This document shows positions 20,108-27,575 of a stretch of 64,000 bases of DNA, one piece after another (the stretch's first letter is position 1; each line of letters starts with the position of its first letter). The position numbers and the translations under genes were made by a program. The DNA lies in assembly GCF_003003275.1 (NCBI RefSeq), contig NZ_PVTO01000011.1, forward strand, positions 1 to 64,000, written 5' to 3'. The DNA comes from Alkalibacterium olivapovliticus (GTDB taxonomy: Bacteria; Bacillota; Bacilli; Lactobacillales; Carnobacteriaceae_A). Below the pieces are notes generated by a model. The model saw nothing but the letters and a program-made list of their open reading frames with translations. It made no database searches and was not told the origin of the DNA.

Positions 20108-21583
20108 ATGAAAAAAGTTGACTCTTCGAAAGAGACGACATTAAGAAAAATGGTTTGGAGTTTTATGGATACTTTCGGATCTAAAGGAATCTATTTAATC
20201 ATTCAATTAATTCTAGCCAGAATTTTAACACCATCAGATTTTGGTGTAATAGGAATCGTCAGTATATTTATAGTTTTATCCACTGTACTTTACGATAGTG
20301 GATTTGCGAATGCATTACTTCGAGAAAAAGAGTCGACGCAAAGTGATTATTCTACTGTATTTCTCTATAATTTAATGGTTTCGACTAGTCTTTATTTTAT
20401 ATTAGTGATCTCATCAGGCATTATAAGTCGTTATTTTGATACACCGCAAATGGGAAATATTATTCGAGTCCTGGGCATAGTCTTAATTATTGATTCAGTT
20501 GGGTTTGTCCAGAGAATTCAATTGACAAAAAAACTGGAATTTAACCTATTGATGAAAATCAATATTAGTTGCCCTATAATTTCTGGTGTTGTTGGCATTG
20601 CGTTGGCCTTAAACGGTTTTGGAATATGGAGTCTGGTTTTTAAATTGCTTATGACACAAGCACTGCTGGCACTTCTTTATACCATTACGAACCGATGGAA
20701 ACCATCTTTAGTATTTAGTAAGACGTCGTTTAAGCGTCTTTTCAATTTTGGGTGGAAACTGTTAGCAGCAAAATTGATATCACAGTTTTACGAAAATTTA
20801 TATGCACTCATTATCGGTAGTGGGTTTTCAATGTCAACATTGGGCTTTTATACTGAAGCACAAAAGTTAAGTACAAGTGCTTCATATTCCATTGAGTCTT
20901 CTGTAGAACAAGTCAGTTATCCTGTGTTGAGTAAGTTTCAGGACGATGAGCCGAGACTAAAAGATGCTTTTCAGAAAACGTTTAGAAACACAGTATTTAT
21001 TATATTTCCTGTGATGTTAGTACTGGCTGCTATAGCCCCAGCCATGTTCAGATTATTATTAGGGGACAATTGGTTACCAGCGATACCCTATTTTCAAATC
21101 ATGTGTTTTGCCGGGATATTTACGCCACTTCACTCCTTGAATTTAAATATACTTCAAGTAAAAGGACGGTCTGACTTATACCTAAGAAAATCTATAATAG
21201 GAAACTTAATTGCAACGATTGTTGTAGGTTCTGTTCTTATATTTAACTTAGGAATTTATGGTCTGCTATGGGGACTTGTCGTTGACTACTTTATTTCTTA
21301 TTTTAATAATGCTTCACATACTAAACTATTAATCGGTTATTCAATAGTGGATCAGTTAAAAGATATCAGAATAGTTTTTGCAATCTCACTGTTTACTGCT
21401 GTTGTTGCCTATTCATTTAATACTATGAACTTTATTAATGACTTTATTTTGATATCAACCCAATTAATGACTAGTGCTTTCATATACCTCGCTCTTTCAT
21501 ATGTATTCAAAATAAAGGAATTAAGTACCGTGTATCTACTTACACAACCCATTCAGAAAAAGATCTGGTTAAAGAGAATTTAA
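20108..21583 (+). CDS. Wzx-type flippase (copy 2, WzxC/TuaB-like)
   Basis: This 491-residue polytopic protein has the opening SFMDTFGSKGIYLIIQLILARILTP split over the first membrane segments, then FGVIGIVSIF and NFGWKLLAAKL, typical of the polysaccharide synthase-type flippases related to TuaB and WzxC. I chose ATG 20108, six bases after GAGGAG; the frame is open further upstream without support. It differs in type from the flippase at 11705. Having two flippases but only one visible polymerase suggests two products, a replaced gene, or flipping of two lipid-linked intermediates. Confidence 0.82.
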   Translation: MKKVDSSKETTLRKMVWSFMDTFGSKGIYLIIQLILARILTPSDFGVIGIVSIFIVLSTVLYDSGFANALLREKESTQSDYSTVFLYNLMVSTSLYFILVISSGIISRYFDTPQMGNIIRVLGIVLIIDSVGFVQRIQLTKKLEFNLLMKINISCPIISGVVGIALALNGFGIWSLVFKLLMTQALLALLYTITNRWKPSLVFSKTSFKRLFNFGWKLLAAKLISQFYENLYALIIGSGFSMSTLGFYTEAQKLSTSASYSIESSVEQVSYPVLSKFQDDEPRLKDAFQKTFRNTVFIIFPVMLVLAAIAPAMFRLLLGDNWLPAIPYFQIMCFAGIFTPLHSLNLNILQVKGRSDLYLRKSIIGNLIATIVVGSVLIFNLGIYGLLWGLVVDYFISYFNNASHTKLLIGYSIVDQLKDIRIVFAISLFTAVVAYSFNTMNFINDFILISTQLMTSAFIYLALSYVFKIKELSTVYLLTQPIQKKIWLKRI

Positions 21584-21930
21584 CTGATGTACGTCAATCC
21601 ACTTCGAATTTTTGTTTTATCCACGCCTCCACTAATCATAACCTCAAGCTATATAAGTCATAACCTTTCCTTAAAACAACTCCAATTCAATCAATCCGAG
21701 CTCCTATCGAACCCTACCTAAAGATTTGACAGGCTGATACTAATTTTAATGTCACCAACCTCAATAGATTTAGCTTTTGCTCAATGTTCTCTATTTAGCA
21801 CTATTAAAAAATATACTAATAAGTTTATTTTTTAGAAAATTTCAGCTATCAATGCATCTTTTTTTATCCTTGTTGATTCATCCAAACCAGCTATCATTTT
21901 ATTTAGATTAAAAGAGAGAAGGGTAACGAT
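21584..21930. other. 347-base spacer with a C-rich, G-poor tract
   Basis: By my count, 21601-21720 contains 8 G and 37 C in 120 bases; the bias fades after 21720. No gene or T-tailed hairpin is seen. This is the third such tract of the cluster. AAAGAGAGAAGGG at about 21910 serves the next start. Confidence 0.5.
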
Positions 21931-22599
21931 ATGGAAAAAGAATTTGATAAAAGTTATATGAAAAGAAAGCTCTATTATGATAATCTTGTCTACCTGCCAT
22001 TTAAAAGATTAATTGATATCACTGCTGCTTTTACAGCACTATTCATTCTATTACCTTTATTGCTTATTATTTCATCATTTTACTTATATGGGGAAAATAA
22101 AGGAAATATATTATTTAAGCAAAAAAGAATTGGGTTGAATGGTGATGAATTTTATATTTACAAATTTCGCTCTATGATCGTTGATGCTGAAGAGTGCTTG
22201 AAAAGAGACGCCCTTCTATACACTAAATACGTTGAAAATAACTATAAATTAGATCCTGAAGAAGATCCTCGAATAACTAAGTTGGGCTGTTTTTTGAGAA
22301 AAACGAGTTTAGATGAATTACCTCAATTTTTCAATGTGATGATAGGGAATATGAGTCTAGTTGGCCCACGACCTGTTGTAAATGAAGAACTTCTTGAATA
22401 CAAAGATAGAAAAGATGCATTTCTATCAGTTAAACCTGGCATTACAGGGTATTGGCAAGCGAATGGAAGAAGTAATGTTGGTTATCCAGAACGAGTAGAC
22501 ATTGAACTGTATTACGTAGAAAATAAATGTTTAAAGTTAGATATATATATTTTATTTCAAACTTTTTTCAAGGTCCTTTTGAGATCAGGAGCCTATTGA
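21931..22599 (+). CDS. Undecaprenyl-phosphate sugar-1-phosphate transferase (priming enzyme)
   Basis: This 222-residue bacterial sugar transferase has one membrane segment at about 27-50 (TAAFTALFILLPLLLIISSF), then KQKRIGLNGDEFYIYKFRSM, LRKTSLDELPQFFNV, SLVGPRPV and PGITGYWQANGRS. All are hallmark blocks of the catalytic core of monotopic phosphoglycosyltransferases. It would start repeat-unit synthesis by moving sugar-1-phosphate onto undecaprenyl phosphate. It is encoded late in the cluster rather than near the kinase. Only the short catalytic form is present, without the long N-terminal membrane domain of WbaP. Confidence 0.9.
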   Translation: MEKEFDKSYMKRKLYYDNLVYLPFKRLIDITAAFTALFILLPLLLIISSFYLYGENKGNILFKQKRIGLNGDEFYIYKFRSMIVDAEECLKRDALLYTKYVENNYKLDPEEDPRITKLGCFLRKTSLDELPQFFNVMIGNMSLVGPRPVVNEELLEYKDRKDAFLSVKPGITGYWQANGRSNVGYPERVDIELYYVENKCLKLDIYILFQTFFKVLLRSGAY

Positions 22600-22825
22600 T
22601 TGAAAGAGGTACAGCGCTATAGAGTGGATTCTAAAGCACTCTTAACTGGAACTGATTACATCTTATGAGTGTAGGCTAATAGCTAATTAGTTATCAAAAT
22701 GGTATAGAATACTAGTGTTTCAAGCTGTCATGAAAAGGTTGAGAAAAAAAGAAACCACATCAAATAAGCTGAACGAATGGCTATAATATGTTTCTATTTT
22801 GTGTAAACATTAAGGAGGAAGCCCC

Positions 22826-23722
22826 TTGAGAAAGGTCACACTTGATGAACAGAAAACGATCATGTTGGAAATTTTACTTTATATTGATCAAATTGCATCC
22901 TTTCATAATCTTAGGTATTCGCTGTGGGGAGGGACTATGTTGGGTGCGGTTCGACACAAAGGATTTATTCCCTGGGATGATGATATAGATATTAGTCTTC
23001 CCAGAGAAGACTATGAAAAGTTACTGAGTATTTTAAAAAGTAATAGCAGATATAGTTTATATGAGTATTCATTACAAACTGACTATACATGGGGATGGGC
23101 TAAGTTAACCCACACAAGGACTATTGACAATAAGAAAAAGTATTTTAACACAGCTTCTTCCCATGGTATTTTTGTTGATATCGTACCTATAGACGGTTTG
23201 CCTAATAAAAACAAAGATATTAAGGTATTAAAAAGAAAACTCCATAGATTGAACTTATTAGTGAAGACTTCCCAATTTCCTTCCTATGCTTCTTCGATAC
23301 ATCTTAAAAGGTCAATTGAAAAACTCCTTTTATTGTTCCCACTGTGTGCTTATTCCAAAGTAACAGGTGGAAAGAAAAAACATATTAAAGAATTAAACAG
23401 ACTATCTAAATCTTTTACAATAAGAGATTCAAACAAATGTGGACATCTCTTATCTAGATATAAAAAAAACTTAGGATACCCTTCCAGCATTTGGGATAAG
23501 ATTGATGACTATGAGTTTGAAGGCCATCTTTTCAAAGGAATCTCTGATTCCCACACCTATCTATCATTACTTTATGGGGAGGATTACATGGAAATCCCTT
23601 CAAAAGACAAACAAATTATACATGAAGAACATGCATTTTACAGAGTGGATGGTGAGGCAGATGAATATTGCTATGATAATGGCAAGTGGTCAGGGTCAGC
23701 GAATGGGCCAGAATATTCCTAA
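22826..23722 (+). CDS. LicD family phosphotransferase
   Basis: This 298-residue protein has the LicD core at about 33-55: YSLWGGTMLGAVRHKG followed by FIPWDDDIDI, with the metal-binding Asp triplet at 51-53. LicD enzymes add a phospho-alcohol such as phosphocholine from a CDP-linked donor to a glycan; the relatives fukutin and FKRP add ribitol phosphate. The gene's last 62 bases overlap a cytidylyltransferase gene, which would make such a CDP donor. The start is TTG 22826 behind TAAGGAGGAAG. The transferred group cannot be read from sequence. Confidence 0.87.
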   Translation: MRKVTLDEQKTIMLEILLYIDQIASFHNLRYSLWGGTMLGAVRHKGFIPWDDDIDISLPREDYEKLLSILKSNSRYSLYEYSLQTDYTWGWAKLTHTRTIDNKKKYFNTASSHGIFVDIVPIDGLPNKNKDIKVLKRKLHRLNLLVKTSQFPSYASSIHLKRSIEKLLLLFPLCAYSKVTGGKKKHIKELNRLSKSFTIRDSNKCGHLLSRYKKNLGYPSSIWDKIDDYEFEGHLFKGISDSHTYLSLLYGEDYMEIPSKDKQIIHEEHAFYRVDGEADEYCYDNGKWSGSANGPEYS

Positions 23723-24377
23723 ACAGTTTATAAACGTAGAGGATAAACCAATAATAGTCTACACAATAGAAAAATTTCAGAAGCATCCCCAAATTGATAA
23801 GATACTGGTAGTTTGTTTAGAAGGGTGGGAAAGTGTTTTAAATGCATATGCACTTCAATTTAATTTGACGAAACTGGAGTGGATAGTGAGTGGCAGCATG
23901 GAGAGACAGAAGTCTATCTTAAATGGCTTACAGAAATTAAAAGAAGTGGCAGGTTCGGACGACTTTATCATATTGCATGATGGTGTAAGACCCTTAGTAT
24001 CTTTAGATATTATTTCTGACCTAATAGTGACTGCTACTAAATACGGAAACGCAATTTCTTCCTTACCTGTGGTAGATCAGATAGTCGTACGAAATGATGA
24101 TAAGACAACGTCCAAATCTATTCCGAGAGACAAATTGAGAATTGTGACAACGCCACAAGCCTATATGTTGGGAGACATATTGAGAACTTATGAGAAAGCG
24201 TACAGTGACGGTAAAGCAATGGCAGGCAATCATTCAATTAATACGCTTATGCATGAATATGGAGAAAAATTATATTTTTCAAAAGGCAGTGAACTTAACT
24301 TCAAGTTAACATCTATAGATGATATTTACCGTTTTAAAGCCATTCTGAAAACTGAGAAGGTAGAATGGATTAAATAA
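23661..24377 (+). CDS. IspD/TarI family cytidylyltransferase
   Basis: This 238-residue nucleotidyltransferase starts at ATG 23661, inside the end of the LicD gene. The CTP-binding loop is MASGQGQRMGQNIPKQ (7-22), followed by ILHDGVRPLVS and PRDKLRIVTTPQAY. The family includes IspD (methylerythritol phosphate) and TarI (ribitol phosphate), and human ISPD/CRPPA. Next to LicD, formation of a CDP-polyol or CDP-alcohol for the capsule is more likely than isoprenoid synthesis. No TarJ-type reductase is encoded beside it. The frame is open well upstream, but that part is only the LicD gene read in another frame. Confidence 0.8.
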   Translation: MNIAMIMASGQGQRMGQNIPKQFINVEDKPIIVYTIEKFQKHPQIDKILVVCLEGWESVLNAYALQFNLTKLEWIVSGSMERQKSILNGLQKLKEVAGSDDFIILHDGVRPLVSLDIISDLIVTATKYGNAISSLPVVDQIVVRNDDKTTSKSIPRDKLRIVTTPQAYMLGDILRTYEKAYSDGKAMAGNHSINTLMHEYGEKLYFSKGSELNFKLTSIDDIYRFKAILKTEKVEWIK

Positions 24378-24516
24378 AAAAGTATAAGTGATTAAATTAA
24401 GCAGTCATTATATTGCAACACTTACTCATGTGACTACTAAAGCACTCTGTTTTTCCTACTTTTCAGATTCAAGACTGATGCATTTGACATGTTTACCACT
24501 CTAGGAGGAAATCGCA

Positions 24517-24810
24517 ATGCAAAATCGAAAAAAAAGACGCGTATTTTCATTAGAATTTAAGAAGGAAGTAGTTAAACTGTATAAATCGGGCAAATCAAGA
24601 AAAGAAATTATAAATAGTTATAATTTAAGCCCGTCTACTTTTGACAAATGGGTCCAGCAATTTAAGAATGCTGATTTAGAACTAGATACTGAAGAATTTG
24701 ATTTTTGTGAAGGTGAAGTCAAGGAATTACAAAAGAAAATTATTCAGTTACAAAATGAAAATAAAGTTCTAAGAGAAGCTGCTATGATTTTTGCTCGAAA
24801 GACTTATTAA
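24517..24810 (+). CDS. Orphan IS3-type transposase OrfA / HTH protein
   Basis: This 97-residue protein has the HTH_Tnp_1 layout: RRVFSLEFKKEVVKLYKSGK, then a helix-turn-helix ending in NLSPSTFDKWVQQF, then a leucine-zipper-like coiled coil near 68-88. It lacks any OrfB integrase partner; no DDE domain follows and no flanking inverted repeats are seen. A good TAGGAGG site and a terminator 24 bases after the stop make it look like a self-contained gene. It may be a domesticated DNA-binding protein or an IS remnant at the end of the polysaccharide cluster. Confidence 0.75.
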   Translation: MQNRKKRRVFSLEFKKEVVKLYKSGKSRKEIINSYNLSPSTFDKWVQQFKNADLELDTEEFDFCEGEVKELQKKIIQLQNENKVLREAAMIFARKTY

Positions 24811-24833
24811 ATGTAGAAAAGATACTTCTTTTC

Positions 24834-24873
24834 AAAGAGCTTACTTGAATATCATCGTATATAAGCTCTTTTT
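24834..24873 (+). terminator. Intrinsic terminator
   Basis: Stem AAAGAGCTTA with TAAGCTCTTT, followed by more T residues, 24 bases after the OrfA-like gene. Confidence 0.8.
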
Positions 24874-25085
24874 ATATCACATATGATTATTTCCTAATGG
24901 GTCGTTCAGAAGAATATAAGTGAATATAGTAACATTTGGTTTTAGCACCTCGGTCAATCTTATAACCGTGTACAAACTAATCAGCAATAATTGCGTATTC
25001 AAAACTAGTAGAAAATAACTTCTCAATAATCTAATTAACTTCTATATTTTACATGAAAATTATCTGTAGATTATAGCACGTGTTT

Positions 25086-25118
25086 AAGGCATATAATTTG
25101 ATATGCCTTAATTTTTTT
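25086..25118 (+). terminator. Intrinsic terminator without an upstream gene
   Basis: A perfect 9-base stem (AAGGCATAT with ATATGCCTT), a six-base loop and a tail AATTTTTTT. The nearest upstream gene already has its own terminator, so it may end a small transcript. Confidence 0.75.
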
Positions 25119-25203
25119 CTCATGACGTAAAGTCTTCTCCAATAAGAGTTTTATAAAAATATGATAGTATAAGGATAGAACTTCTATTAGGAGGATTTAT
25201 TAC

Positions 25204-26238
25204 ATGACGCAAGAGCAACCAACTCTAACAAGATCTGAACAAAAACAAGCTGAACTAGAAGAACGCGAAGGGCTAAAATCCCGATTACTTGAAGAAGAAG
25301 CGCTGCGCCGCGGCCACCAGACAAGACGACTGACGTACGATACAGCCATCATTACGATTAATTCCCAAGACTGTCTGTTTAAAGATATGAATGGACCTCT
25401 TTCGTCTGCAGCAAATATGGAGATATGTGATAACAAACATGTCGCTCGGTCACTCCTCAAAGCAAATGGATTGACGGTACCGGCTTCCACTTATGTGAGA
25501 TTAACTGAGAAAGACAAAATAGAGGACTTTGCCCAAGAGATCGGGTTCCCAGTTGTTATCAAGCCAAACAACTTAGCGAGAGGGGAAGGCGTTTTTACTC
25601 ATATCGACAGTGTTGACTCCCTTCATACACACCTTGAAAAGTTATCCAAATTAATTAAAGACGAAACGGAGAAAATTCTGATTGAGAAACAGTTTATCGG
25701 AGATGATTTCCGGTTCTTCGTTGTTGATGGAGAAGTGCTGGCAACGACTAAACGTGCACGGTCAAATGTCACTGGAGACGGGATTCATACGGTCCTGAAG
25801 CTGATTGAGGCTAAGAACAAGCTGCGTCTTGAAAATAGAGACTTAAAGAACTTTCTAATCCCGACTGACCCGGCTAAATTGGGCCGGTTGTTCAGACAAG
25901 GAAAAACGCTGGATTCTGTTTTAGACGATGGAGAGTATATTGAAGTAAGGGATGAATCAAACATTGCTAGTGGAGGAGACGGTATCGATTTTCACGAAAC
26001 AGTCCATCCGACTTTCAAGGAAATTGCTGTCCAGGCAATCCAGTCCGTACCTGGTCTGCATTACGGAGGAGTGGATGTGATTGCTGAGGATATCACGGTA
26101 GAGCCAACGGAAGATAACCATGTTGTGACGGAGGTCGAGTTCAGTCCAGGACCATTAAGTATGTTCCCATGGGAAGGACCACCCCGTGATATGGCAGGTC
26201 CAATATTGGACTTTTATGAAAAGACACTTAATAGCTAA
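25204..26238 (+). CDS. Standalone ATP-grasp ligase (GshF/cyanophycin-synthetase-like)
   Basis: This 344-residue protein has an N-terminal helix-rich part to about 75 (EEREGLKSRLLEEEALRRG) and an ATP-grasp fold after it. Visible motifs are FPVVIKPNNLARGEGVF (the ATP-binding lysine and Gly-rich loop), ILIEKQFIGDDFRFFVVDG with EVLATTKRAR, and the C-terminal VTEVEFSPGPLSM. The last usually reads E-x-N; here the Asn is replaced by Glu. It resembles the ATP-grasp half of GshF and cyanophycin synthetases, which form amide bonds on amino acid or peptide carboxylates. No GCS or Mur ligase domain is present. The substrate is unknown. TAGGAGG precedes the ATG, and a damaged paralogue follows directly. 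Confidence 0.82.
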   Translation: MTQEQPTLTRSEQKQAELEEREGLKSRLLEEEALRRGHQTRRLTYDTAIITINSQDCLFKDMNGPLSSAANMEICDNKHVARSLLKANGLTVPASTYVRLTEKDKIEDFAQEIGFPVVIKPNNLARGEGVFTHIDSVDSLHTHLEKLSKLIKDETEKILIEKQFIGDDFRFFVVDGEVLATTKRARSNVTGDGIHTVLKLIEAKNKLRLENRDLKNFLIPTDPAKLGRLFRQGKTLDSVLDDGEYIEVRDESNIASGGDGIDFHETVHPTFKEIAVQAIQSVPGLHYGGVDVIAEDITVEPTEDNHVVTEVEFSPGPLSMFPWEGPPRDMAGPILDFYEKTLNS

Positions 26239-26300
26239 AAATTAAATAAGAACTAGGAAAATTTTCGAGACTTCTTATACTGAATGAGGAGGGTCATTTC

Positions 26301-27312
26301 ATGTCCAGCAATTATTATGAGCCTGCTTCTATAGATGATGCACAACAGAAACAGGCAGATTATGAACGGAAAGAAGGCTTTAAATCCGTCTTGCTTGAAG
26401 AAGAAGCGTTGAGAAGAGGGTACCCTGTCAGACGGCTCATGTTCGATACGATGATCATCACAATAGGAAACAGCGACCTGTTGTTTAAGGATATGAATGG
26501 CCCATCTTCGTCAGCTGCTATTCAGGAGATCTGTGATAACAAGTATGTAGCGCGTTCGATTGTATCTGAATCAGGTGTCAATGTGCCGAAGTCTGCCTAT
26601 ATTCGCTTGAATCAGACAGAAGTTTTTATCCAGTTTGCCAGACAGATAGAGTACCCGGTCGTCTTTAAACCCAACAATCTGTCGCGTGGAGAGGGTGTCT
26701 TCCTTAATATTGATTCAGACGAGGCTTTGGAGCATCATCTTGCAAAGATAGCTGATTTAGTTCCAGAACCTCAAGAGAATATTTTAATTGAAAAGCAATA
26801 TATGGGAGATGACTTCCGTTACCAAAAGAGCACGTGCCAGTGTAGTGGGAGACGGTAGACATACAATTCATGAGCTGATCAAACTGAAAAATGAGGTTAG
26901 AAAACAAAATAGAAACCTCAAAGAATGTCTGTTTCCAACGGACTGTGACGTATTTAATCGATTAATTAGAGAAGGCAAGTCGCTCGACGCTATTCCTTCT
27001 GATAAGGAAGTGGTGATCTTGAGGGATGAATCTAACATTTCTCACGGAGGAGACAGTATCGATTACACAGATGCTGTTCACCCAGATTATCACGAGATTG
27101 CACTCAGAACGATCCAGTCCATACCGGGTTTACACTATGCTGGTCTGGATATTATCGCAAAGGATATTACTGAAGCGCCTACGAAAGACAATTATGTCGT
27201 AACTCAAGTGGAATTTAGCCCGGGTCCAATCAGTATGTACCCGTGGGAAGGTGAAGCCAGAGAGATGGCTGCTCCAATTTTGGATTATTATGAGACAGTT
27301 TATAGTTTCTGA
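26301..27312 (+). pseudogene. ATP-grasp ligase paralogue disrupted by a 32-base deletion
   Basis: The first frame (26301 to about 26820) matches the neighbour at 25204 up to GDDFR. The match resumes in another frame at TKRARASVVGDG and runs to 27312, ending VTQVEFSPGPISM and an acidic C-terminus. Compared with the intact copy, about 32 bases encoding the strand FFVVDGEVLAT are missing at about 26818, which shifts the frame. That strand lies in the ATP site, so the product cannot be active. The original protein would have had the same length as copy 1. The reading was probably a tandem duplication, since both genes have their own AGGAGG-type start signals. Confidence 0.85.
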
Positions 27313-27343
27313 CAGGAAAAATAAATTATTGAGCAAGTCTGTA

Positions 27344-27382
27344 AAGAAACATCAGCGTAACTAGCGGATGTTTCTTTTTTTA
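27344..27382 (+). terminator. Intrinsic terminator
   Basis: Stem AAGAAACATC with GATGTTTCTT and a run of T residues, shortly after the ATP-grasp pseudogene. Confidence 0.85.
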
Positions 27383-27515
27383 GGAATAGTTTAAATGCAC
27401 CTCTAAATCAGTCTTTAAGAATATAAATTGAGGGAGTTTAGAATACAGATTTTATGCTGACCAAGAATTTGATTGAAGTAAAGCGTTATCTTTATAAACC
27501 GACCTGTAAAACACC

Positions 27516-27544
27516 CTGACAAGAGCGTATACTAGAAGTATTAT
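27516..27544 (+). promoter_or_regulatory. Promoter of the transporter-lactate oxidase operon
   Basis: CTGACA at 27516-27521 and TATTAT at 27539-27544 are separated by 17 bases, about 30 bases before the GTG start of the transporter. A second possible pair, TTGATT 27469 and TTATAA 27492, also has a 17-base gap. Confidence 0.55.
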
Positions 27545-27575
27545 AAAAAATTTCAAAAGGAGAGGAGTCAGGAAT

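Larger units (their letters stand above)
24811..25203. other. Intergenic region with two terminators
   Basis: A terminator at 24834-24873 closes the OrfA-like gene. A second one at 25086-25118 has no coding gene before it. The space between (24874-25085) is AT-rich, without a supported gene; it could hold a small RNA. Confidence 0.45.

Noticed and set aside
23502..23660. Longer N-terminus of the cytidylyltransferase
   Set aside because: This part overlaps the LicD gene out of frame and shows no family features; the nucleotide-binding loop begins right after ATG 23661.
24517..24810. Complete IS3 element
   Set aside because: No OrfB, DDE motif, terminal inverted repeats or target duplication is found around it.
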